Shown here: piece by piece, positions 20,313 to 29,613 of the stretch
Position numbering within the stretch: the first letter of the stretch is position 1
Layout: each line of letters starts with the position of its first letter
Assembly: GCA_001414345.1 (NCBI GenBank)
Contig: LLCB01000493.1
Span: 1 to 29,613, forward strand
Source: Hymenoscyphus infarciens
Taxonomy: Eukaryota > Ascomycota > Leotiomycetes > Helotiales > Helotiaceae
DNA length: 29,613 bases
Direction: 5' to 3'
Translations under genes and position numbers: made by a program
The notes under the pieces: model-generated
Databases searched by the model: none
Told to the model about the DNA's origin: nothing
What the model saw: only the letters and a program-made list of their open reading frames with translations

Positions 20313-20494
20313 TGTAGAGAATAAGTAAACACTATCTGGACATAATCGTTTTCGCAGCCCTCAACTAACGAGTGTGGGACAGGAAAACCCAAGTTGAACA
20401 ATCCCCTCGTTACAGCAACTTCCACGCAGAATTTCCCTTCAGTTTGTGGTGGGTTTGATGGCGTAAACCTGGAAAGAACCTATCACATCGTCAG

Positions 20495-21672
20495 TCAAGA
20501 AGCTAAAGATTGGGGGTCTAGAATCATCATACCAGCCCACTCATTGAAGTCTAAATTATCCAACGAAGCTGCCAATTTCTTAGACTCGCTTCTCGGTGTA
20601 TTTTCTCTGGCCAAAGAGTCTGATCCACAGCCTGCTTTGTTGTGCCCACAACCTGACGGCACTTTCTCTGCAGCCGGACCACAACATGAGCTCTCATTCT
20701 CTGCTGCGGTATGATAAACATCCACAATGAGGATATCTGCGCATCTAAATTAGCCTTCGCCTCCTTCCCGTCCATATGGAGGGTTCCATACCTTTGAACC
20801 CAGCCTTCTGAAGATATTCCTCATAATGGCTAACCTGACTAGCTCTAGAAATACATCCAACGTATAAAGAGATATTCTTCTTCATATCCTCAGTCAATTT
20901 TTTCTAGCCAGGATATCACTAACAGCAACACGACCGCCGTCTTTGAGTACACGATACATTTCATTGAAGACGCGTTGCTTTTCTGATTCAGGGACTAGGT
21001 TGATGACGACACAGTTGCTGAGTATGCAGTCTGCCGTGTTGTCTGGGAGGGGGATGGAAGTTATGGCTCCCTCGACGAATTCGACATTTGAGGAGTTAGA
21101 CTTTGTCTTGTTGATGTTGGCTTTTTCGCTCATATTCTGGTAATTGAACTATTAGCTCAGTCGCCTTGTTCATTGACAACAGGCAGAAGAGAAGCATGCT
21201 TTCTTTCGAGTACACCTGCCATATTTGAAAATTGTCCCAAATATGATCGTTTGGAAGCATCAGAAGACTGGATTCCTATTTCTCCTAAACCTTTTTGAAG
21301 AATATAAAATTAATGGGTGTTGCTCACCTTATTCACATCAACACCAATAGCTTTTCCAGAGGAACCAACCTTTTTCGCAGCAGCGAAGACATCGAAGCCA
21401 GCACCAGATCCAAGTTCAATGATCGTTTCTCCCTTCGAAAATTAGGTCATGACATCGAAACGAGACAGATGCACTCATACTTCTTTCAACTTGGCAAGTG
21501 CAAGTGGGTTACCACAACTCAATCCGAGATTGGCTCCCTCGGTAATGCCAGCCAGTTCTTCTTCGGTATATCCGAATGCTTTGGCAACAGTCAGCTCGTA
21601 CTGACCGTTGCGACTTTGTTTGATGCTGCCGTAGCGTTTATTGACTTCGTCGTACATTTCTTTGGATTCCAT
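20495..21672 (-). CDS. arsM: Arsenite methyltransferase (AS3MT/ArsM type) with a one-base frameshift
   Basis: Exons 21672-21481, 21432-21328, 21136-20792 and 20736-20495 are joined by introns of 48, 191 and 55 bp, all GT-AG with CTAAT/CTGAG-like branch sites. Recognisable parts: the [14 protein letters not shown] block with its conserved Cys53, SAM-binding motif [10 protein letters not shown] (residues 71-80), then [23 protein letters not shown] (the family usually has SNCVINLVP, so one Val codon is extra), [18 protein letters not shown] and a Cys-rich tail ([17 protein letters not shown]). The enzyme family methylates As(III) with SAM, detoxifying arsenic. After ARK the frame meets TGA at 20896-20894; one more A in the A6 run (20903-20898) would keep it open, and exon phases also require that base. 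It is either an assembly homopolymer error or a real null allele. The expected full length is 294 residues. Confidence 0.88.
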
Positions 21673-21830
21673 TGTGTTAGACGCAGAGGTGTGGTCTTTG
21701 TAGACTAGAATGTGCTTTGCGTGAGTATAATGAGTTTAGTATGATGTTCGTAGTGATTGAAGAAAGTTTTAGAACCAGAGCAGCGAGAATTGATATAGAC
21801 TGTCGTTTTACTCCCATGAATTAATTCGAG
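21673..21830. promoter_or_regulatory. Short bidirectional promoter between arsM and the bZIP gene
   Basis: Only 158 bp separate the arsM start from the first possible bZIP start, so control elements are shared or overlapping. A perfect 10-bp palindrome, GAATTAATTC (21818-21827), lies at the bZIP side. It resembles the AT-centred sites of Yap-type bZIP factors only loosely. It could be the target of the neighbouring regulator; this is inference. Confidence 0.4.
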
Positions 21831-22684
21831 ATGTCACTGTTCAGGGGTCCTCACCTCAGTGGCACTTGCCATCTCATACCACTACATAATCCGATGGCAT
21901 CGATGGGCTGCAACAGTGACATATCAATCCAAAAAACCCCGACATACTTTCAATCTTCTGCAATGGTTTCTAATGCACATCCGCGGTCCACAAACTGGAA
22001 GGAAAAAGTCACGCCACAGCAAACCCTCGAGCGGGTGAGGGAAAACCAGCGTCGCCATCGCGCCCGCCGGAGGGACTACATCACGACTTTGGAAGCCAAA
22101 CTCAATGAGTCCGAGCAAAATGTCGTGGCACTCCAGAATCAGGTTGACGCCCTTTAGGCAGAGTTAACCCGATGCCGTTGAGGTTCAAACAAGGCTCTTT
22201 GAGATTCAATCTCTCCGACCCCGCTTCTTCCCTCCGAAAATACACCCCCGACACCTCAAAATGCAGATTTGGAAGCAATAATCCCAAAAGGAAAATTGTT
22301 CAAGTGCCGTTGGCAAACTCATTCAAGAAATTCCACCTTTGCACGATTTTCGAGCCAGCGATGGAATCCCAATTCAAAGATATCACGAACGGGGAGTCGA
22401 CGATGCTTTGTGAAGACGCATATCGACTCATCGAACAGCAAAACTTCAAGGGAGTGGAGGGGAATGATGTAGCAACCTGGCTTTGGAACGGATTTCGAAA
22501 GTCGCTTCGTCCCAGTGAGGGCTGTCGAGTTAAGACCGTTCAGGTGTTTGGCCTTTTAGCTTTTATTAGTGACGAATATTTTGGTGAGATTGATTTCGTA
22601 CTGTGGCGTGTATTCTATCTCCCGAGTATTCTTCAAGAGATAGATTCTGATTCTCGTTCCCTCGCGGTAGACATTGACATTTAA
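21831..22684 (+). pseudogene. bZIP transcription factor gene, broken by three nonsense codons and a frame change
   Basis: The N-terminal part encodes a fungal bZIP: basic region RVRENQRRHRARRRDYI (residues 68-84 counted from the ATG at 21831) and a zipper with heptad positions L87, S94, L101 and L108. The start is uncertain (ATGs at 21831, 21894 and 21963). Then come TAG at 22155, TGA at 22179 and TGA at 22200. Each is one C-to-T change from CAG, CGA and CGA, and the peptide resumes sensibly after each (AELTRCR, GSNKAL). The C-terminal domain typical of these fungal bZIPs (CEDAYRLIEQQNFKG, WLWNGFRK, GEGCRV-like SEGCRV, LLAFISD) lies in another frame (open 22172-22684), so an indel or lost intron sits in the linker at about 22200-22330. 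It abuts the RIP-affected block and is divergent from arsM. A local regulator of arsM is plausible but unproven. Confidence 0.82.
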
Positions 22685-23855
22685 CGTAGCAGTATCGGTT
22701 TATATAGCTATATACGTAACTAGCTAGGATATCGGATTTAGCGACCTTACTAATATTAGTGAAATTATATAAACTCTACTAACTCTTTTTTTATCCTATA
22801 TATTATAAACTTACTATCTTAAAATATAAAGACTTAATACTATATCTATATATAGTATATTCTACGAATCTCTAGTAGTTCTATTCTAGCTTTAGAACTA
22901 ACTATAGAGCTAAGTTTAAGTTAAAAAGCGACGTAGTTATATCTCTTTTATAACTATTCGAGTTTTCTAGCCTTAACCTTTAATAAAGAAGCTATATTAT
23001 ATATAGTAATATACTCGATATTAATAAAAAATACTTATATAGCTTATTTACTTAGTAGTAGTATCTATAGACTATTAAAACGAACTAATTAAGAAAGCTC
23101 TAAAGTTAAAACTATATACTTACTAATACTAGAGAACTTCTACTCTAGATATATTATAGAATTAAATTATATACGATATTAAGAAAGTAAGAGCTATATA
23201 CTACTCTAAGATTAGAGGTAGTTATATTATATTCGAGTTAAAAGAATTATTAAAAGAGGTAAAGAACTCTTAGTAATAGTAATAGAGTAATTAGAAGAGA
23301 CTTAGATAGTATAAATAAGAGTATAAAACTAGAGAGATCTTTATAACTAGAGAATAGATTCTCTACTAGATATAGTTATTAGTTGATATTTAAAATCTCT
23401 TTAGTAGTAAAGTAGTTAAAGTAGTATAAATATCTCTAGAGAGATATAGAACTATAGAGTAGAGAGAATAGAGAATAAAACTAGAAGACCTAGGTTTAAG
23501 ATATATTAGAGAAAGGTTCTATATAAGATAATATACTAGAAAACGATTTTTATTAATTCTATATAAAAGAGAGATAACTAAGCTTCTACTTATAAAGGCT
23601 ATTATATTATATCTAATCTATCTATACTAGTAACGAAATAGAGAGAATAGAGAATATACTAAGCTATTACTAGAAAGCTCTAAATAGTAGACGTAAAGTC
23701 TAGTAATAGATACTTAAAGAGATATATAAGCTTCTTTAGATAGAAACTCTATAAATAAGTACGTCTATATAGCTGTCTCTCTAGTAGCTAAAAAGACTAG
23801 ATAAATATAAAAATAAAAATAGAAATATTAAAAAAATAAACTTACTATAATACTC
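22685..23855. mobile_element. RIP-degraded repeat DNA, unclassified
   Basis: AT content rises abruptly after 22690 and CpG nearly disappears. The sequence is typical of RIP products (TA-, TTA-, TAG-rich on both strands). I find no motif that identifies the element type, and no gene. A few CpGs persist in the first 300 bp next to the gene island. Confidence 0.55.
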
Positions 23856-23859
23856 TTAT

Positions 23860-24250
23860 AATAGCACGAAATATATACTACTACTAAAGAGGTATATAAG
23901 AGTATATTTAAGATAGAATAATATATATAAATACTAGGCTCGAATATAGAAGAAAAGGAAAAACTATCTCTCTTCTATACTAAATATAAGTATCTATATA
24001 TAAGAGGTTAGAAACTACTAAGTCTTAATAATAATAATAATAATAACCGAGTCTTATCTAATATAGCTAATACTAAATAATAAGAGCTAAAAAGCTAAAT
24101 ATATAGTATCTAAACCTTAATCTCTTCTATATATAAATATTAGATATTAATACTTTTAGTATCTTTAGTTATATAAGTATTAGTTATTTATAATCTTAGT
24201 CTAAAGATATTAGTAGTTTTATAAATACTAGTAATTTAGAATAGCGTATT
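23860..24250 (+). repeat. Partial copy of the foldback-like element (core plus one arm)
   Basis: This matches the right arm of the 11640-12345 palindrome in the same orientation, including AATAATAATAATAACCGAG, AGCTAAAAAGCTAAATATAT and the terminal AATACTAGTAATTTAGAATAG (the RIP form of the un-mutated end at 12300-12345). The other arm is missing, so this is a truncated copy or a solo terminal repeat. Confidence 0.7.
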
Positions 24251-24259
24251 ATTATATCT

Positions 24260-24732
24260 CTTCTTCTTAAAAAAGACTTGTCTTAAGTCTTTAGTTAGTA
24301 GTTAGTATAGTATTAGAACGTTTAGAGCGTTATTTATCTATTTATTATAAAGAATATAACTTATCTTCTATTATTTGTTTTTATAGTACTTAGTAGTTAG
24401 AGTAGAGTTAGTAGCTAGTGTTATTATTATTTAGTAGATAATCGCTCTTTATTTACTATTATATATTATATAATAATAGATATAAATAGAAGCGAGGCTA
24501 ATTATTAGCTATTAGATAGAGAGTAGTATACTACTATAAAGTTATTATATTCTTACTATTATTATATATTATAATAGTAATTATAAAGTAATAACGATTA
24601 TTATAAGTAGTATATTAATAGATAACTTCTTCTTAATTTTAACTTCTCTTCTTCTTTTCTTTTTATCTAAATAATATAAATAGTAAGAATATCTTCTAAT
24701 TAGGTATATTCTTATATACTAACTACTTTTTA

Positions 24733-24767
<35 letters not shown>

Positions 24768-25670
24768 TAAGTCTTTCTCCTCTTAATTAGACCTAATTTA
24801 GAGCTAATCTAATATAGTAAAATATCTCTTCTTTATTCTACTAGTACGCTTCTAGCTACTTACTAAGTCTATTATATTTAGTACTTTTAGATAAAATCTT
24901 AGTATAAAGATTATATTTACGCTTTTAAAAAGGCTAAGTTAAAAAAGTATAAATACTATATAAAGTAGAATATTATATATATTTTAATAAGTTTAATCTT
25001 AAATATATTCTAAATCTATTCTAACTTAGAATAGTTATTATAGTTTATAAAGAATGAGTTTAATTAGCTTAAGCTTAAGAAGGAGAAGAAGAAGATTAAG
25101 AAGGCTACTAAGGTCTTAGATAAGGTATTAGTTATTACTAGTATAAAAGTACTAAAGAATAGTTTAGAGATATAGTTTATACTCTTAGAAGAGACTTAGA
25201 TACTTTATACTAAGGTTACTATAAATACTTCTTACTAATTAGAAGAGTTTTAGTTACTAATATTTAATAGTTCTTATATAGTATTATAAAGAATAAGATC
25301 TTTATTTAAACCTAGGTTTAGGTTCTCTTTAAAGTCTATCTAAAGAGTTTCTAAGCGTTCTCTTCTAAGCTTATTATAAGAGGTTACTAAGATAAGAAGC
25401 GCTCTTATAAGAAGGAGATAGAGAAAGAGCTAATTTAAGCTCTTTATACTTAAAAGAGTAGAGAGAAGAATAATAAGTTAGAAGAAGGAGAGGCTATAGC
25501 TTAGAAAGAGTTAGTAGAGTCTATTTTAATAATAACTTAGTATTAGTTCTTTATCTTATTAACTTTAAATATTCTTACTAGTTAGTATTTTATTTTAGGT
25601 TTTTATTATAAGTTCTTTATTAAAAGTAACTAGAATTAGAGAGTATTAATAAAGTTTTATAAATTAATTC
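24260..25670. mobile_element. RIP-degraded transposon DNA with a lysine-rich plus-strand remnant
   Basis: Around 25030-25180 the plus strand keeps a Lys/Glu-rich, coiled-coil-like run (LKLKKEKKKIKKATKVLDKV), with further fragments to 25640 between TAG/TAA codons. The element family is not identifiable by eye; it could be a transposase C-terminal region or a gag. A (TA)n tract lies at 24737-24764. No intact gene. Confidence 0.45.
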
Positions 25671-25671
25671 T

Positions 25672-26300
25672 TTTACTTAATTCTTATCTAATTCTTATAT
25701 ATTAATCTATTTAGAAAAGAGTTAGAGTAGTTTTAGCTCTTTTAGATATTTAGTATAAAAGTCTTTTAAATAATATAATAAACTCTAAAAATTATTTATA
25801 AATTACTAAATAAGATCTAAATTATAGCTAACCTATTTTACTTAGTACTATAGCTATCTTTTAAAAAGCTTATTACTAAGTATTTCTTATATCTTCTATT
25901 CTTCTATATCTTAAATAATATCTAGTAAAAGCTTTAGAACCTCTTATTCTAGTAGAAAAGTATTTAGATCTTTTAATAGTATATTAGAAGTAAAAATATT
26001 ATAAATTAATAATCCTTCTAAAAGTTTTAGTTTATAAAAGTATCTTATATAATCTAATATTTTAAAAAGTCTTATCTATTATTTAATAAGCTTTTAACTA
26101 AGACGATTTATCTTAAGATTTTTAGTAAATAAGTAGACTTTATTTTTAATATTTTAGTTAATAGCTTTTTAGTATTAATTTATACTATTTTCTATCTTTT
26201 ACTAAGCCTTATCTATATTCTCTTTAGCTATTTTCTAAGTAAAGTATATATATTAAGCTACTTTTACTACTTTATTATAGTTAAGTTATTTCTAGAGAAT
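25672..26300 (-). mobile_element. Ty3/gypsy integrase C-terminal remnant (second copy)
   Basis: 25672-25975 is the direct repeat of 9005-9310. To its right, minus-strand translation gives KIAKENIDKA then, across stops, VYLFTKNLKINRLS and YKLKLLEG. This is the pattern of the gypsy integrase tail (alpha-helix with REN..KA, V.L.TKNIKT.RPS.KL, YRL.LP). Stops are TAG/TAA, consistent with RIP of Trp/Gln codons. Whether a chromodomain follows toward 25672 is unclear. Confidence 0.72.
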
Positions 26301-26639
26301 AGAAGTCTTTAATATATTTTAGTCTTATAAAGCTCTTAAGTTAAGTCTAAACTTAATCTTATAAGAGGTTATACTAATAATTAAATATAGAAGTATTATT
26401 TATACTCTATTTATTAAAGAGATTAGTACTAAGCTTATTAAATAGAGAGAAGATAACTAGCTTAAGAACTTAGTCTCTATATATACGAGAATTTACCTCT
26501 TTATAGCCTTATTTCTTCTCTAAAAAGATAAGAGAGGATTTATAATCCTAACTAATTACGCTCTAAATTATAACTAATACTCTTTTTAACTAATATATTA
26601 ACTAAAAATAGTCTAGACACCTCTTCTTATCTACTCGCT

Positions 26640-27160
26640 ATATTACCTAAATCCTTCCGCTCTTTCTAAGCTTGAATATATACTTGTCTAACTATATAAC
26701 CTTACGCTAATCTCTCTCTTTTAGATTCGAGGCTATATAATCGGATGTCTTCTACTACTAGTGTTATTATATAAAACTAAGACGCTTTTTTACTTAAAGT
26801 CGGCTAATAAAGAGACGAGGACACGCTATATAACGTCGGTAGCCTATATAGCGTAGTTCTTACTAAATTATATATACTAACGTGTCGCTATTAAGAAGGC
26901 TTTAGACTTACTTAAACGTTATATAATAAGTAGTATAATTCGTTAATATAAATTAGATAATCTAGTATAAGTCTCGTCTACTAAGTTTTCTTCTTTAATA
27001 AATCTTCTCTTTATATATATACTAACTTATTCCGTTCTTATAAATCCGCCTTACCGTAGTTCTAGGAACTCTTAATTCTTTATATATCTACGACTTTCTA
27101 TTACTTCGTACTTATCGTACTCTAGCTCTTTTTAGTATATACTAATTCTAGCTAGATTTA
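26640..27160 (-). mobile_element. Less-mutated transposon fragment retaining CpG
   Basis: This 500-bp stretch keeps about twenty CpGs (for example ACGCTATATAACGTCGG, GACGAGGACACG) and so stands out from its neighbours. The minus strand gives YEVIESRRYIKN and, after a stop, EFLELR, GGFIRTE and, after another stop, VSIYIKRRFIKEEN, which is loosely chromodomain-like. The element is unassigned. Confidence 0.4.
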
Positions 27161-27249
27161 TATATAGAAGAGGAGGAAAGGATTTAGTCTACTATCTTTA
27201 ATTTAGTAACTTTTAGATAAATAGTTAAATTATAGTAGATTTTTAAAAA

Positions 27250-27450
27250 GAGGGTATTAGAGATTAGATAAGATAGGTAATCACGCTTAGATATACTATA
27301 AGCTATAGCTCTAACTCTTACTTCTAGTCTACTCTATAGTCTACTCTATAGACTACTCTATAATCTACTTTATACTTATATAACCTTTTATAGTTATATA
27401 TAACTTAGTGTTTTAGTACTTCTTCTTAACTAAGGCTAAGAGATCTACTA
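27250..27450 (+). repeat. Polypurine tract and start of a degraded LTR
   Basis: AAAAAGAGGG at 27256-27265 is followed by TATTAGAGATTAG, which would be TGTTAGAGATTAG before RIP: the usual polypurine tract/LTR junction of a gypsy element. Downstream, 12-bp units of TCTACTCTATAG repeat three to four times (about 27335-27375). The reverse complement of this block reappears at 29220-29275 with its C residues intact. Confidence 0.55.
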
Positions 27451-29215
27451 CTATTTTAACGAAATTATAATTCTATTCTTTCTTAGCTAATATAAAGATA
27501 CTTTAAAGCTAGAGTATAATCTTATCTTATATTTAATAGAATCTTTCTAACTCTAGTATCTCTCTAAATATAGCTATACTTAAGAAGTATACTCTGAACT
27601 CTAAAAAGATTTCTCTTATATAACTCTTTTCTCTTATTTATAAAGCTTAAAATTTATTTTAAGTATTTTCTTTCTTATAACTAGTTAGAAAATATAAATT
27701 AAGAAGTTCTATTATATCTTATTAATCTTTAAAAGCTATATTACTTATATTTAACTTATATTAAAGCTCTAAGTAGTTCTTAGTAAGTTTTATAGTTATT
27801 CGTTAAATAAGAGCTTTATAGGTTTTAGATATATAGTAATAGTTAATATTTACTTAGAGTCTATTATATACTAATATCTTCTATTACTTATAAGTACTAT
27901 TATCTAAAAGTTTAATTTTCTTTATAATTTTACTTTTAATAAGTTATTAGGTTTTTAATAGGCCTTTAAGTTATAGTTAGAAAGTAAATTATTATAATTA
28001 TTATAAAAGAAGAATATTAGAAGTAGAGTTATATATTTAATAATAGTCTAGTATAGTAGAAGAGTAGAAAGGAGGAGTTTAAATTAGTTAATAGAGATTC
28101 TAACTCTAATTATTACTTAGTAAGTATCTAATAATTATATAATTTAGTTATCTTACTATATAATCCTCTCTTCTTTTTCTTAGTCTTTAGTCTTTATAGT
28201 TTATATTATACTTTATATCTTATTTATATTTAAAAAGTTTTATTAGTCTCTCTAGCTTCTAAGAGCTATACTTTTACCTTTATTATTTTATAACTTTTTA
28301 TTATTCTTAGATTTATAAGTATAAGTTAGAGACCTTTTAGTAAGTACTTAACTATCTGCTCTAATAGAGAGCTCTATACTAGAAAGTAGAGCTTAGAAGA
28401 GACTTAGAGTCGCTTCTAGTTCTAATATATTAAAATATTAATCAAAAGAGAGATAAAGAGGTTAATTTAGAAGTCTTTTAAATAACTATAGTATATTAAT
28501 TATCTAAATTATATATAGTAGTCTCTATATAGAGAGAGTTATTAGAATTCTTAAGAATACTTAGTATATTCTAATCTCTTAATATATTAATAATACGATT
28601 TTTACTAGCTATTTATATAGATACTAAACTCTAGTATTACTAGCTATCTAAGAAGTCTCTGATTTCCTAGCTATTTAAGAATATTATTATAATAGTCTAA
28701 ACCTAAGCTAAATTAAATTTAAAATAAAAAGTAATAATAAGCTTAAAAGAGATATTATTAAAGCTATTACTAGTAAAGAAGAGTTTTTCCTTTTTATATA
28801 ATAGTATAAAATATAATACTACTACTAAAGAGGTATATAGAAGTATATTTAAAGTAGAATAATATATTATTATTATTCTTATACTACGTAGGCTATAGGC
28901 CGAGCTCTAAGAGTAAGTAGTATAGCTTCTATTCTAGTTTATATAGCCTTTTAGCTCGTTCTTCTTTATCTCTTAAGCTTTCTTATAAGTATAATTCTTC
29001 TTTTCTTTAGTTTCTACTACTAGCTATTTAGAGCTTATCTCTCTAACTTAGTAATATAGTAGAGAGGTATAGTAGATTAGTATATTTAACTTACTAAGAT
29101 ATATATTAGTAGTATAAGAGATATATTTACTTTTAGAATTATTAGAGCTAAGATCTTACCTTCTAGTATATCTTAGCTTTCTTCTTCTATTTCTCTCTTT
29201 CTTTTATCTCTTTCT
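27450..29215. mobile_element. RIP-degraded repeat DNA, unclassified
   Basis: AT-rich relic DNA without a readable domain on either strand. A fragment at about 28795-28870 matches the central part of the foldback-like element (ACTACTACTAAAGAGGTATAT). A small GC-richer patch (CGTAGGCTATAGGCCGAGCTC) lies at 28884-28904. Confidence 0.5.
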
Positions 29216-29613
29216 ATAAGAGGTTATATACGTATAGGGTAGACTATAGAGTAGGCTACAGGGTAGGTCAGAAGTACGTAAGTTGAATCGACACAGGGTA
29301 GGTCAGGTGATCGCTAAATCACGTTTCTAAGGAGTCGAAGTATAAGTATAAAAGACTTAGTGAATTTTGACTTTTGACTTGGTTTCTAACTAAAAGATAG
29401 AAGAGAGCTATATATACTTCTAGAGTAAATACTAGAAGCTTCTATAGCTTATAAATCAAAGGGGTTGCTAGAAGGTTCTAGGGATTACGTGTTCGCTTAA
29501 CCTTAGCCGAGAACGTAACCGAACCTTCTAGACAACACTAGAAAGAACTAGTATAGACTAAGGTTTAAACCTAAAGCCTATTAGTAAGTAAGGTAATTAT
29601 TACCTAATACTAA
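29216..29613 (-). repeat. Little-mutated LTR-like sequence at the window edge
   Basis: 29220-29275 is the unmutated, inverted counterpart of the repeat at about 27330-27400 (GTAGACTATAGAGTAGGCTA then CAGGGTAGGTCAG). The segment keeps CpG and CpA, has a second AGGGTAGGTCAGGTGATCGC unit, a TATA-like CTATATATACTTC (29408-29420) and short inverted repeats (CTAGAAGGTTCTAG near 29469; ACCTTCTAG near 29522). It runs off the window, so its element cannot be named. Confidence 0.45.

Noticed and set aside
20394..20714. 106-codon plus-strand ORF downstream of scn1
   Set aside because: Antisense to the Cys-rich last exon of arsM, whose conserved tail and splice phase identify the minus strand as coding.
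24737..24764. (TA)n tract as a possible regulatory element or origin
   Set aside because: Simple TA repeat inside RIP-produced AT-rich DNA; no supporting context.
22690..29613. Possible centromere or rDNA spacer because of extreme AT content
   Set aside because: Recognisable gypsy integrase motifs and repeat copies, with RIP-type substitutions, explain the composition without invoking a centromere; no rRNA sequence is present.

Overview
The window reads as nuclear DNA of a filamentous ascomycete (Pezizomycotina; a Leotiomycetes-type fungus would fit, but this cannot be fixed from sequence alone). Short 47-191 bp introns with CTAAC/CTGAC-like branch points interrupt several genes. Kinetochore and mitochondrial-fission genes have fungal-type architecture. 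The flanks consist of transposon relics damaged by repeat-induced point mutation (RIP): C-to-T and G-to-A changes on both strands, extreme AT content and stop codons of TAG/TAA type.

Layout. 1-9.0 kb holds two copies of one Ty1/copia element facing each other. The left, plus-strand copy (1-2771 and 8818-8995) is heavily mutated. The right, minus-strand copy (2777-8812) is much fresher and is nested inside the LTR-proximal part of the older one, with a 5-bp target-site duplication (AGAAC). 9.0-11.6 kb is a RIP-destroyed Ty3/gypsy pol on the minus strand. 11.64-12.35 kb is a 700-bp imperfect palindrome (foldback-like element) whose outermost 75 bp, next to the genes, has escaped RIP.

12.35-22.7 kb is a gene island of normal composition. 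From left to right it carries: an RNF115/126-type RING-H2 ubiquitin ligase (-); FIS1, the mitochondrial/peroxisomal fission adaptor (-), with a GC-AG intron; SPC24 of the Ndc80 kinetochore complex (+), divergent from FIS1; an unidentified small membrane protein (-); a TatD-family metal hydrolase of the Cut9-interacting Scn1 type (+); an arsenite methyltransferase (-) with a one-base frameshift; and a divergently transcribed bZIP regulator gene (+) broken by three C-to-T nonsense changes and a frame change.

22.7-29.6 kb is again RIP-degraded transposon DNA: gypsy integrase remnants, LTR pieces and a partial copy of the foldback element, with two stretches that keep more CpG.

The genes are mostly independent housekeeping functions. 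The one pair suggesting a pathway is the arsenite methyltransferase plus its head-to-head bZIP gene at the edge of the AT-rich block, where both members carry disabling lesions. I found no tRNA, rRNA or CRISPR array, and no prokaryotic-type feature.
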